A DNA stretch of 64,000 nucleotides, taken from NCBI GenBank assembly GCA_964059195.1, contig CAXKWD010000002.1, positions 150,491,042 through 150,555,041 on the forward strand, in the 5' to 3' direction. The DNA is from Ectobius pallidus. Lineage: Eukaryota > Arthropoda > Insecta > Blattodea > Ectobiidae. Within the stretch, counting starts at the first letter, position 1, and the number at the start of each line of letters is the position of its first letter. Positions 10,198 through 20,846 of the stretch are shown piece after piece. A program made the translations under genes and the position numbers. The notes under the pieces were generated by a model. That model saw nothing but the letters and a program-made list of their open reading frames with translations. It was not told the origin of the DNA and searched no databases.

Positions 10198-10260
10198 TAT
10201 TTTTCTACATATTCCCCAATTTTCCGCACCCTGTATTTTTCTACATATTCCCCCAATTTT
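10198..10260 (+). repeat. Short tandem duplication beside the mariner end
   Basis: The sequence TTTTCCGCACCCTGTATTTT and the following CTACATATTCCCC occurs twice in tandem, copying a few bases of the mariner terminus with flanking DNA. Confidence 0.55.
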
Positions 10261-10322
10261 CACTACATAACTTATCTATGTACATATTTTCCAATTGATA
10301 CTACATAAAAATCCCAGCTCTA

Positions 10323-10330
10323 GTGATGAG
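10323..10330 (+). repeat. Target-site duplication of hAT-1, right copy
   Basis: GTGATGAG, identical to 4936-4943. Confidence 0.9.
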
Positions 10331-10484
10331 CATCTGAGGCTAAACTCTTTCTTGGTTTGATGGAAAAAATTTTGTGAGATTATTGCAGCACAAGTTCTTC
10401 AGATTTTCTAATTTTCATTGCTACAACTCTTAAGGTGAGGCTTTACTTTGTGTGTTAATAACAACAATTTTATATTGTATTGAC

Positions 10485-12091
10485 AGAATTAACAGAATGG
10501 TGCACAAGAAACGAAATGATAATTAATATGTCCAAAACAAAGTACCATTCATTTACTCTGTGTCACACAAAACCGGAAGTGAGCCTAAAAGTCAATGACA
10601 AACCAATTGAAGAGACCGAAACGTACACCTATTTGGGTGTAACCCTTGATTCCAAACTAAATTGGCAGAAACACATTAAACACACTGTAGAGAAGGCTGA
10701 ACAGAGACTTTGTTAAAGAGGTTAGCAGGAAGTAGATGGGGTTCATCGTAAGTACCCTAAACAATACATACAAGACATAATATATCAAGCCAGTTCTCCT
10801 ATATGAAAGTGAAGCCATTATAACTGTAAAACAGACAAGACTGACAGACTTAGAAAGTGTACAGAATCAAGCCCTGAGATTGATAACAGGAGGAGTAAAA
10901 TCTAGTCCTGTAACAGCCATGCAGGTAACAACAAACAATATCCCTCTTCAACTTCAAATTGAAAAACAGTGTCTCACCCTTTATGAGAAACTACGAAGGG
11001 TGCCAAATAATAACTATTGGAGAACTTATAAAAATGTGGAACAAAAACTTAAAACTCAGTCCGGATTCTTCCAAGAAGCCAGGAGACTACAGTCAATGTA
11101 TGATATCCCAACATCAGACAGAATTGAGCAACTTCCACAACCAACACATCCACTCTCACTGATGGAAATTAGATGTGAAGAAGAACTAGTAGAACATATT
11201 ATTGCCAAACGCAACATCAACCCCCAAATACTGAAACAACTGGCACTCGAAACAATACATACATGATATCCTAACCCTGAGTGGCTGCATATATACATGG
11301 ACGGGTCTCTCTTAGATAAAAGCACAAATGCTGGGGAGGAATATACAGTGATATCTTCAATTTCTATATATCACTGGGTCCATTAGCTACGCATTATGAC
11401 AGAGAATTACAGGCAATAAACACAGCCCTTTAACAACTCTTGAGCCACATAAACAAATTCACAAAAGTTGTAATACTCACAGATTCAAAGGCAGGACTAC
11501 AAGCAATAAGATCACCACACTCTGAAAACTCCAAAATAAGAGAAATACACACCCTTCCAAAATTAATTCAAGGACTACATAAGGAAATTGTAATTCAGTG
11601 GATACCAGCACATTGCAAATTGCAGGGAATGAAGCAGCAAGGAACAACCAAAAAAGGAACAACCATTAAGCAACAGACCAATCATAAATTATCCTTCCAA
11701 AGTGCTAAAGTCTGGATCATATACAAAATTTACCAAGTCTGCAGGACAAAACATTCTGACGACAGTATAAACAAATCCTGGAGCATACTACTGAGGGACA
11801 AATCTACCATCCCTGATCTGCCTCGGAAGAAATCTGTGGCACTTTTTCGACTCACTACAGCACATGATTGCCTGGCCTCACACCTATATAGGATGGGTAT
11901 CTTACCTCACCACATTGTACTCTCTGCCTGGATGTGAATTCCACCATGAATAAAGACCACTTGCTTAAGTGTCCAGCGATTAAGAAGATCGACGCTGATA
12001 TACCTTCCCAGCTTACAAACTATTACTGGGACGCCCGTAGGAGAATGGAGGAAATCCAAGTTCCATAAGCATTGGCAATAACAACAACAAC
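10485..12091 (+). mobile_element. 5'-truncated LINE with RNase H, decayed
   Basis: The fragment begins inside the reverse transcriptase C-terminal part (WCTRNEMIINMSKTKY and TYTYLGVTLDSKLNWQKHI, 10480-10716). It continues in broken frames through the thumb region (10880-11266). RNase H traces are at about 11290-11660 (MDGSLLDKS; ILTDSKAGLQAI; IQWIPAHCKLQG). A C-terminal block with WDARRRMEEIQ ends near 12067. It closes with a CAA-type tail (AATAACAACAACAACA). The flanks ATATTGTATTGACA and ATGTTGCTATTGATA look like a 13-15-bp diverged target-site duplication, and copy A shows the empty site. RNase H and the tail suggest an I/LOA-type LINE. Confidence 0.7.
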
Positions 12092-12407
12092 ATGTTGCTA
12101 TTGATAAATAATATTATATAGGGCTGATCTATGATGATGAAAGAATAGGCATATTATATAAAACTTAACACTAACCTGACTCACTGATTTATAGTATGGG
12201 TGTCAATTACTGGTACATTAAATTATATGATAATCCAGTTTTAGACATCCCCTGTCAATGATTGGTACAGTGATCAATATGTTGAATTGACATTATTTAT
12301 TCATAAGTTGCATAGGCTGAAAACATATGACTTTTTTTTACCAGTCTTTGACATGGGTGTCAATCACTGGAACACCCAACTGTCAATAATTGGAACTTAT
12401 TTCAGGC

Positions 12408-12525
12408 ATGACTTCTAAGAGGAAGTACACCTCTGAACAAATGGCTAAGGCCATAGAGGCTGTGGAGATGGCATGCCTACAGCTACTGCTGCCAAAATAT
12501 TTGATGTTCCTAGAGTTACATTGTA
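12408..12525 (+). pseudogene. Pogo B transposase N-terminus (HTH), frameshifted and interrupted
   Basis: The ORF reads MTSKRKYTSEQMAKAIEAV, then loses the HTH frame at the same point as copy A. It is cut at 12525 by the TA-flanked MITE; similarity to copy A resumes at 13023. It is not functional. Confidence 0.65.
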
Positions 12526-13022
12526 CAGTGAGTCTCAGACAGATTGGTGCCGCTTGTCGCGGCGCCGTGTTTCTCTTGTGATGACTCAACACTACCCGCA
12601 TCGCGGCCAGCTGTGGCCCCGCAGATAAGTAAACAATTCCTGCATAGCCTGCAGTTGAGCATTGTTCTCGTGTTTTACAGACGTGAAAGTGTTATTCGGT
12701 AGTTGTCACAACTAAAAGAAAACATTAGGATAGAGATAAACTCAATAATAACGGAAGAACAATTAATGCGTATTAATCGGAATTTCCTATCACGATGCCA
12801 AAAATGTGTGGATGTAGGAGGAGGACACTTCCAGCATCTCCTGTAATAAGATAGATGCCTATTTTCGTTATTTTCAAACTTATTTCATTTATTTTCATTG
12901 TCACGCACGGACAAGTCAGTCAACTGCCGGGGAGTTCCTTTGCCGCATACCGGGGATAGGAGCGTCATCTGCGGGGAACCCAACGCGCGACACGGCGGCA
13001 CCCATTTGCCTGAGACTCACTG
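12526..13022. mobile_element. TA-flanked MITE with CAGTGAGTCTCAG termini
   Basis: A 497-bp insertion in pogo B. Termini are CAGTGAGTCTCAGACAGATT and the inverse of CAGTGAGTCTCAGGCAAAT, with GGTGCCGC shared a few bases further in. TA is duplicated at 12524-12525 and 13023-13024, and copy A has the uninterrupted site. TA duplication and CAGT ends indicate a Tc1/mariner or pogo-type non-autonomous element. The ends are GC-richer than the surroundings and no transposase is readable. Confidence 0.8.
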
Positions 13023-13124
13023 TAGTAGAAATCGAGTGGGAAGAGCCCAAAAGTTCGGACCTTTCACTGTTTTGACCGAAAGCATATATGTTAAGTCCTC
13101 ATCCAACTACTTCATGCTTATCAC

Positions 13125-14406
13125 TAGACATCGGAATTATATGCACTAAAAACTGTTAAAATATGCATGCATTTATGCTGCTAAAATATGTAAAATATGC
13201 ACCAAAATCTCGAAAATATGCAGTTAAAATGCAATCTACTCACATCCAGCCTGTCCAATTATATGTCCTGCTGACTATAATTGGATTTGCAGTAGATTAT
13301 CATCATCGTCTTCTCTAAGTGTTCCGGAGTAAATTTATGTCTCTGTTGGTTAGTATGAGTTTGTATGCTGAGAACGATCTCTCAACGTCCACAGATGTCA
13401 TAGGACAGTATTTGTAAGAACTTACAAGTTCTGGTGAAATTTCTTCTGGAAGGTCAACACTGTCACCTTGTAGGTATTTGTTCACAAAGCATAAGATGTT
13501 AAATCCAGAATTCCTTTGTATATTAGAACACTGCACAGATTTTCACCTAGTTTTTCCGCATAATTTACAGGCGCACAACTAAGCTCATCTTTCACTTTTT
13601 CAAGGATTAATAGGACATCATTAAGGGGAAAACCATACTTTTCTAATGTTTGAATTGCTTCAGGTAAATTTTTGAAACGAGCTTTGATTACATTTAAATC
13701 CCTATGTAAAGTTTCACCTTTGAATACTTCTTGTGAACGCTGAATTGAAATGGTATCACTTGGATCCAGGCTGCAAACAAATTCTTTAACGGCACTAAAA
13801 TTATCTGAATAAAATAGAGCAGCATTTATCCATGTGCCCCAACGCACATCATTCACAAAGCGTGATACCGTGGAGTGATTAGTTTTTTCTAAGAACCTAC
13901 AAGCGATCAAATAAGGCATTCACGGCTCTTCTTCACTTAGTTTGCCAACGAGAAAATTTGCGACATGGCGGCCACAAGCGTCTGAAGTTTCATCGACTAC
14001 TCCCCATATATTATGGTATTTTGAATTTCAGTAATTGCATTGCACAACTGTAACTTCAACTTGGAGAATTGTGATTCCCAGGTGACGTCACCAGTGTGGA
14101 ATGCAAGCCTCTCACCAAAAGCTCATTATGGATTTCTGGGTAGTAAGCAGACTGCACAAGTATTTCACGACTTTATAATAATCATTAATACTTAAAAATA
14201 ACGTTCCAATCCTTAAAACAGTTTGATATATCCATGGTGCATACTAAAATTGCAAAATATGCAACAACGCCAAAAATATGCTTTTATATGCACTATAAAC
14301 TGTATATATACAGGAACAAGTGATGGTAAAACGTACTTAAAGTCTCCTTTCCATATTATCTGTTACAGCAGGTGAAATATGCATTTCCATACAAATCCGA
14401 TGTCTA
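13125..14406 (-). mobile_element. hAT-2, internally deleted hAT element
   Basis: A 1,282-bp insertion in pogo B. Terminal repeats TAGACATCGGA and TCCGATGTCTA are flanked by an exact 8-bp duplication CTTATCAC (13117-13124, 14407-14414). Internal sequence has several ATATGCA-like repeats near both ends. Copy A shows the site without it. Confidence 0.85.
13315..13919 (-). pseudogene. hAT-2 transposase, C-terminal half, frameshifted
   Basis: Two overlapping minus-strand ORFs in different frames form one broken gene. The upstream part (13919-13482) has NHSTVSRFVND joined directly to RWGTWINAALFYSDNF. In hAT-1 the matching blocks are separated by about 100 residues, so an internal deletion is likely. 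The downstream part (13536-13315) carries the dimerisation block TSVDVERSFSAYKLILTNRD. The BED finger and first catalytic block are missing. It cannot encode an active transposase. Confidence 0.72.
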
Positions 14407-14747
14407 CTTATCACAGTTTAATTTGGCTGTACCCATGATACCGTTCTCAACATTAAGTGTACCCGTTTTAAATTCTCATCCTACACCACCAACCAGAGGT
14501 GCTGACTTTTGCAGTATTGCTGAGGAGCAAGAACTGTATTTTAATAGTTAGCCTATAGGCCTACATAGGCCTTATATGATAACAATTAAAAAGCTGGGGA
14601 GGAGCAGAAAGTACCTTGTCCCCCCAAAGTCGGTGTCTAAGCCTTCAATGCATTCTTCTATTTTGACTGTTCCTATAGCACCAATGATAACAATTTCAAA
14701 GTTTGGCATTGGTCAGAAATTATCTTGTCCTCCCAAAGTCGGTGCCT

Positions 14748-15300
14748 ATGACAAATAACACTATTCCTTCACATATGGTTATCAAACTAGACCGTTAATC
14801 CGAGTGAGATTGCCGAAAAGGTAACATTTTGAACTCGTATTCTGGAGGTGCATGGCTCAAATCCCGGAGCCAGCCAATTTGACATGGTTTTTTTTTGTTT
14901 GTTTGTTTGTTTGTTTTTAATTTTTATGTGAGTGTGCGATTGTCAAGATATCACAAATCTGTAGTTCTGTTGATGCTGGACGATTTTAATCTGATTTAAA
15001 AAAATTATTTTCCGCATTTCATAATTGCAATTTATAATTGATTCAACAAAAGCATTCTGGCACTGCGTTACATCAATTTACCTGGTTTTGTTGATTGTTA
15101 AATTTGAACATAACGAAAGCAACAAATCTCTTGAAAAAGTAACAGTTTGTATTTAAGCCTTATTATTGACAGCCTGAAGAATCAGCTGATTATTTCTCTC
15201 CAAAAGTTGTTGTTCAGTATATTGAGCCGTAAAATACGGCTCATTTCATTATATCAAAGCACTCAGTAATTTAGCCAACTGCCTTTTACTTCAGAATGTA
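14748..15300 (+). repeat. Possible tRNA-derived SINE-like fragment and simple repeat
   Basis: About 14785-14880 contains GGCTCAAATCCCGGAGCC, which resembles a tRNA T-arm and B box, but I see no convincing A box or cloverleaf. It runs into T-rich DNA with (TTTG)n at about 14891-14917. The remainder to 15300 is AT-rich with no ORF that I can support. Confidence 0.3.
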
Positions 15301-15500
15301 AAATCAAATATTTTTGACCCACTCTAAACAGCGTGGTTCTCGGTAATTCTTAAAAGCGCTTCTAGACCGCACTGCCATCTGTTGAAAGCTAGGGAGTAGA
15401 GGCTGGTACAAGCGACCTTCAGTTGGGATCTAGTGCTCGCGTCAAGAACATGTAACTTGAGTTTGAGTGGTTTGGTGGGCGTTGCTGCCGTGAAAACACG

Positions 15501-15526
15501 ATGTCTGTAGAGTACGGCATAATTGG
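15501..15526 (+). CDS. Possible first coding exon of a host gene (very tentative)
   Basis: The region 15350-15530 is less AT-rich than its surroundings and resembles an insect 5' UTR. An ATG at 15501 opens a nine-codon reading (MSVEYGII...) ending at a good splice donor, GG|GTGAGA, at 15527. I see no partner exon that confirms it. It could belong to the host gene whose internal exon is at 38240-38415, but 23 kb of transposons lie between and nothing proves the link. Confidence 0.2.
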
Positions 15527-15529
15527 GTG

Positions 15530-16570
15530 AGACCTATCCACATTTTTTTCAATGCTAACAGTAATTTAATCTATTTTGTGCTCACCCTTTTTCGGCTATC
15601 TAAATTTTCGTTCTGAACATTTCATAAATTTTCTCTAATAAATTATTTACCGGTCAGGTTTGGATCTTGGAAATTACGCCTACACCATGTAAAATTTCAT
15701 GTAATATTGCTTGTGTTCATTCTGTTTTTCTTCAGTCAAATAATATCACGTCTGTCCGTTGTGTAACTTCTAATCACGTTCTTTGCCTTTCCGAACAGTA
15801 ATTCAGTATTTTTGGCAGACATCCGACATTAGCATGATTTAGAGTGGGTTTTTTTTACGTGTAGTATTTCAGCACAGACGCCATTAAGAGATTGAGATTG
15901 CCCTATGCATTGATGTTTATAGATAATCTAGAGATTACTGGGTTTTTCTAGTCATGGGGAATACTAGCCATTATGTATAGGGTGTTCTGGAACGTGTAGT
16001 ACTTATTTATTGCAATTAGTATGGGTTTTAGGGGATTTTTCAAGAGATGGGTTGGCTTTTTAACAAAGTGTATTTAGAATTATTGTGGTGCATCGCCCGT
16101 GCTCAAGGTTGTTGTATGCAACAAGAAAAAATATATATAGATCTTATTCTTAGTCATTCCAAAGGTTATATTCAAGAAATAAAGGTCGTCCTTACAAAGA
16201 ATATATTATCTTACAATGTTGTAATTCTAATTTGTTAAAGCTATTAATAAAATTGTTCCAGAAAATACCATTGGTTATATATATATATACTCAAAATCTC
16301 TTTCCAGTAAATCATATTAATCTGCCCAGTGTTCATTTTGTGATAATGGGTGCCCAGCCCTTTTGATGTTAAACAGTAGCGTCACTAATTTAGCAAGAAT
16401 GGTCGAAACCAGGTCTACTTCACAAATCATATGTCCTAAACTTCCAACATATGTAACTGTGACCCCAAGGGGGGCACAATATTACTAATCTTATGAAGTA
16501 TTATTATATACTACCAAAAGGTAATTATAATTTTTATTACTCGTATATCTGACATACTGTGCATTTGTCT
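15530..16570. other. Non-coding stretch, nothing recognised
   Basis: AT-rich DNA with short unsupported ORFs, a (TA)n run near 16277-16290 and no repeat family that I can name. Confidence 0.4.
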
Positions 16571-17246
16571 GTCTGAACCTTAACAAAAATAGTGAAAAAG
16601 TTTATTTTGTATGTTAACAATAATTTGTACAATAGTAATATTTAATATTTTCTAACAAGAAAGGTTATGTAACTCATATCAGTTACTAAAATTTTAACAA
16701 ATTAATTTATTTCCAGTTAATGAGTGTTACGGTCCAGACACCAAAATTGAGGACAAATAACCAGTGGTGACCCAAGTTTTAAATTAACCATTAATTTGAA
16801 CAATTTCTAGATCAAAGATGGGTTTAAAAGACAGACTGTGATAGACTGGATTTTGGAAAAAAATGTTCCAATGAAAGAAGGGCAATTCCACGGGTAACAG
16901 ACTGACAAAGCACAATATTTTTTTCAATTAAACATCAAATGCTGCTACTTCTAATTTATTTTCTTAAGATGTGTTTATACTGTTTTCAAGACTAGACATT
17001 AAGCTTCATTTTGGTGTACCACAGAAATTCAAGTAACGGACTGACAGCTTGTCAACCATAGATTCAGGAATATAAGTTCTATCAGTTGATGCTCTGAAAC
17101 AGGGAATGAGAATACTGGCTACCACCTTAATTTGTTTGACTAATGTCTGGAAACATCTCATATAAATATCATTTGTCTAATTTTAAATCTTTGTTAGCAA
17201 TTAATTAGAAAGTCCAAAGTAACGGATTGACACGGTGAGTAACGGA

Positions 17247-18751
17247 CAACGAGCTAGAATAGAGATTATAGAGTGGCTGTTGCGCCACCATATTTGAAGC
17301 AAATTGAACGTGCATCCGCCATGTTCTCAGCTGCCGGGCTGTCACATTAAAGTATTGTTGTGTACTAGAACCTGGGACTATACATACTGTGTACTGAAAA
17401 ATCACTACTGTATACTTCAATATATTAATCACATCACATATTATGTCAAATTAGCAATTAAATTTTCTTTAGGAATAATACTTAAAATAATATAAATCAT
17501 GTTGGCTCGAAATCCTAGGCGTAAGAGTTGAGAAAACCCATTGGTACTAGAAAAACAAGTCGAAAAACAGTGAATTAAAAAAAAAAAAAACTTCAGAAAC
17601 TCCAGTTTAGAAAATAATGTAGTAATGCAATAGGCCTACTCAGAATAATTTACAATATAGTAGACGCCATATTAGGCCTAGCGGAAATTGCTAAATTTAA
17701 GTGTACCATTCACACTCAAACCAAACCAGTCTTCAAAGAACTGAATATTTTATCACTCGGTGGTGCAGAAGAATAAATAAAAAAAAGACATGAGAAAAAT
17801 AGGCCTATGATTGTTGACAAGATACAAAAAAGAAGTGTGCGTGGAACGCCACGTGACAAAAGTGAAACTTTTTTATTTTTTCACTTTTGGACTATTTGAT
17901 TTTTTCAATTTTGGATTGCTGGACTTTTTACTTTTGGATTTTTGATTTTTTAATTTTGGAATTGTGGATTTTTTAAATTTTAAATTTTTAAATTTTTTAA
18001 TTTTTGGATTTTTAATTTTTTTAATTTTGGATTTTTTAATTTTGGATCTTTTAATTTTTTTATTTTGGAATTCTGGTCTTGTAATTTTTTGTTTTTTAAT
18101 TTTTGAATCTTTTAATATTTTTATTTTTGGGATGTTTTAAATTTGGATTTTCGATTTATTAATTTTAAATTTTTAGATTTTTTAATTTTGGATTTTTTAT
18201 TTTTTTTAAATCATTGAGTTGATTGTTTTCTGTGCAGTCCGTTCCGTCACACCTCACTAATTTCGTGACGATTTTGAGCGTAAGACTAATTTCGTGACGA
18301 TTTTGAGCGTCACACAAGCTCTCGATCTACCCCTACCGCGGCTAAAGAAATTTCACTTCAAAAATGTTCATATTTACACACTCTTAAAATATTTAAACAG
18401 TGACGGGGATTCTTGGCGGTAACATTTAAATCTGTACAATCTTATAGATGCCTAGAAATTATTTCAAACTTACTGTCCTTTGAACAATATTAATTTTGTA
18501 AACATCTACTTCAAAATTAGTTTAAGAAGTGAGGCATAATGAGATTCATCATCTGGTTTCGAAGCGGTAAACAAGCAGGAATATTTTTTACCAAAAGTAT
18601 CCACACAAATGCAATCAAAATACATATAAAGATAGCAGACGATACGAGTAACAGGTAGGAGAAAACATGGCGGCTATGTTTCACGAAGGCACCACCCAGA
18701 GCGCTGTAAAGGACATAACAGCCACTCTATAATCTCTATTCTAGCTCGTTG
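17247..18751. mobile_element. 1.5-kb TIR element with 8-bp duplication
   Basis: Terminal repeats of about 35 bp start CAACGAGCTAGAATAGAGAT and are near-perfect inverses. GTAACGGA is duplicated exactly at 17239-17246 and 18752-18759. No transposase is readable. The 8-bp duplication fits hAT or P-like superfamilies, but the CAACGAGC end is not a standard hAT end, so I leave it unclassified. It contains a long T-rich degenerate repeat and the phrase CTAATTTCGTGACGATTTTG, duplicated near 18257 and 18284. Confidence 0.82.
17868..18215. repeat. Degenerate TTTTTAATTTTGGAT minisatellite
   Basis: About 350 bp of imperfect tandem units resembling TTTTTAATTTTGGAT, with lengths varying by a few bases. 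It lies inside the 17247-18751 element and has no coding capacity. Confidence 0.75.
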
Positions 18752-18759
18752 GTAACGGA

Positions 18760-19150
18760 CTGACAGTCTCTGAATTTTTTGTTTACAATCTTGTAAATCG
18801 GTATGTAATTTCAAGAGTTGATTGTAATTCAGTCAGGCTCATATATTTACTGCTGACTCCACTACAAGATAAAACAATGTACTCAAAATTATGACATTTA
18901 GATAGGTCTATAGGTCTACAGCATTCTCAAAGAGTTCTGAAGCTTCCACTTCAGACCTTCTTCCTAATTTCACTGTATTGCTTCCTCACAGTATGCAACT
19001 CAGGAATTGAAAAGGGTCCAGCTCCTACTAATTGTAATGGTCCAAAAAATATGAACTTCTTATTGATTGTTCATATAGATATAGAATATATCTCACCCAA
19101 TATAGAAAGTAGTATCATAGTAGATGGCATAATAATGTTCTTCCTTATTA
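18760..19150. other. Non-coding part of the putative host transposon
   Basis: It begins with the continuation of the AAGTAACGGACTGACA-type motif and then holds AT-rich DNA without a supported gene. Confidence 0.35.
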
Positions 19151-19151
19151 C

Positions 19152-19746
19152 TCATTTATGCTGAATTTCATGTTTCAGTTTATCCTTCTGGGTTTCTTTA
19201 GATAGCTGAACCCTGCTGACACTATCTGGTTTGAAATCATGAGTTTCAGCTTCAGTAGATCTGTTATGCTGTTTGCATAGAACTATGTTTGGGCTCAGAG
19301 CCTCCCCATAATGTGTTTTGTGCGTATTAGGTAGAGACTTTATTTCTGCCCATCTACGTTCAAGTTCAGGCTGCTCTGCTAATATTACAACACTAGGAAC
19401 ATACTTCACATTTATATTCTTCAACTATTCTTTGACAACATTGACAAAGTCTTCAGCATTCTAGATTCTCTTTTTTCCCTGATAAAACTGCTATCCTAGC
19501 CAATCCTTTCACTTCACCATCTTTCCCATCAACAGCACCTTTGCCATGTGATGTGGCAAAGAAGCTCGAAGTAATACTCTTATAGGCTTCTAGCAGATAC
19601 GTCATATTGCAAAGGGTGTGCTTTTGTTTGAATTGACTTGCAGCTCCATCAGAAAAAAAAGAAAGCTGATTTCCTTTCTTAATGGCTAGGAGTCTCAGAG
19701 GAGGGAAATTTGAAATAACCACTTTGCCAAATACTTTTCCACTCAA
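19152..19746 (-). pseudogene. Broken gene with SDG-SQFK and FFATSHGKGAVDG motifs
   Basis: Two minus-strand ORFs in different frames form one gene. The first (19746-19453) has FFSDGAASQFKQKHTLCNM and, about 25 residues on, FFATSHGKGAVDG and VKGLARIAVLSGK. The second (19424-19152) continues with a KYVPSVVILAEQPELERRW stretch and a hydrophilic tail ending QHK. I have seen the SDG-SQFK...FFATSHGKGAVDG pattern in many uncharacterised arthropod repeat proteins; its biochemical role is not known to me. It could be the transposase of the surrounding motif-array element. A frame break with an in-frame stop lies near 19430-19450, and the 5' part is missing beyond a (TAA)n repeat. Confidence 0.5.
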
Positions 19747-19794
19747 CTTTTTCTATGGCTTTACACTCATAAATTTATGGCACTTGACAGTAAC

Positions 19795-19796
<2 letters not shown>

Positions 19797-19862
<66 letters not shown>

Positions 19863-19871
19863 TAATAATAA
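19797..19871 (+). repeat. (TAA)n microsatellite
   Basis: About 24 nearly perfect TAA units. Confidence 0.95.
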
Positions 19872-20108
19872 AAGATTATATCATATGTATTGTAATTTGC
19901 AATGGAAATTTACTTTCATATGTAGATATTCTAGGCAAGTAATAGCCCTAGATACATTTCTCTACTCAAAAGGTAATAGAGTGACAAAATTAATTTTGTA
20001 AATAATAAAATAACTATGACTTTTCAAATAATTATTACTACATGGGCTTGAAAGGCACCTAGTATAGGAAGAAAAAAAATCTATGCCCAGAAGAGCACAA
20101 CAGATGAC

Positions 20109-20846
20109 TTGATGGAAATGAAGCAATTTATACAATCTAATCTACAAAACTATGGCTACATAACTCTTACTAGCTTAGATGTACAGGGGGCATTTGATGC
20201 TGTGTGGTGGCCGAGTGTATTAAACAACCTGAGGGAAATAGGTTGCCCCAAGAACATGTACGAATTAGCGATGGATTATTTTAGAGACAGGTATGCCAAA
20301 CTAATAACAAATGAGTATCGAACAGAAAAAGAAGTTACGAAGGGCTGTCCGCAAGGGGCCACATGCAGTCCGGGCTTTTGGAAGATTCTGTACAACTCCC
20401 TACTCAATCTGAATTTTACACAACGAACAGAAGTTATCGCCTTTGCTGACGATTTATTGATCATGACGAAAGGGAAGAGCAAGTTGGAAGCAGAAAACTA
20501 TGCGAACCAGGACATAAGAATGATAGAATGCTGGGCTCGAGAGAATAAGGTAAATTTCAACGAGAACAAATCAAAAGTAATGCTGATAACACGGAAAAAG
20601 AAAGTGGCTGACAACAGCATTAACATTTATTTGAACAACAAGACAATAGAACAAGTAGAAGTACTAAAATACCTGGGAATATATGTGGACAAAAGGTTCA
20701 AATTTGACAAACATGTAAACCAAATACATGATAAAACAATTAGTTTAATTCACTCCTTAGCTAGGTGTGCTAAACTCAACTGGGGACTAGGGATTAAGGC
20801 TCTATACACAATATATAAAGGCGCGGTTGAACCTATACTGGTTTAA
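20109..20846 (+). pseudogene. R1-like LINE reverse transcriptase (5'-truncated)
   Basis: A 245-codon ORF with LDVQGAFDAVWWPS (motif A), GCPQGATCSPGFWKILYN, FADDLLIM (catalytic) and YLGIYVDKRFKFDKH. The open frame extends a few codons upstream to about 20083 (QKSTTDDL), which is also RT sequence, so the ATG at 20109 is internal. It stops at 20846, and the next domain continues in another frame from 20827: one frameshift. The endonuclease and ORF1 are absent. Confidence 0.8.

Larger units (their letters stand above)
4944..10322 (+). mobile_element. hAT-1, near-complete hAT element with two passengers
   Basis: Termini are TAGAGCTGGGATTT at 4944 and its inverse AAATCCCAGCTCTA ending at 10322, with the exact 8-bp duplication GTGATGAG outside both. 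The 5.4-kb span contains a decayed transposase (7809-9240) plus two later insertions, pogo A and a mariner remnant. Without them the element would be about 2.4 kb, a normal hAT size. The ends are AT-rich with many TTACATA-like repeats, likely subterminal transposase sites. The element sits in pogo B. Confidence 0.88.
4929..14747 (-). mobile_element. Pogo-type element copy B, shredded by nested insertions
   Basis: Pieces at 4929-4943, 10323-10484, 12092-12525, 13023-13124 and 14407-14747 line up in order with the inverted sequence of pogo copy A (5327-7537). The interruptions are hAT-3, hAT-1 (4944-10322), a LINE fragment (10485-12091), a TA-flanked MITE (12526-13022) and hAT-2 (13125-14406). 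The 12408-12525 piece encodes the start of a pipsqueak-type helix-turn-helix protein (KRKYTSEQMAKAIEAV). Similarity to copy A stops abruptly near 14747, so about 1 kb of the element is missing there. The strand given is relative to copy A as the plus reference. Family assignment rests on the HTH type and on the TA duplication of copy A. Confidence 0.75.

Noticed and set aside
14785..14880. tRNA gene
   Set aside because: Only a T-arm-like stretch is convincing; kept as a possible SINE fragment.
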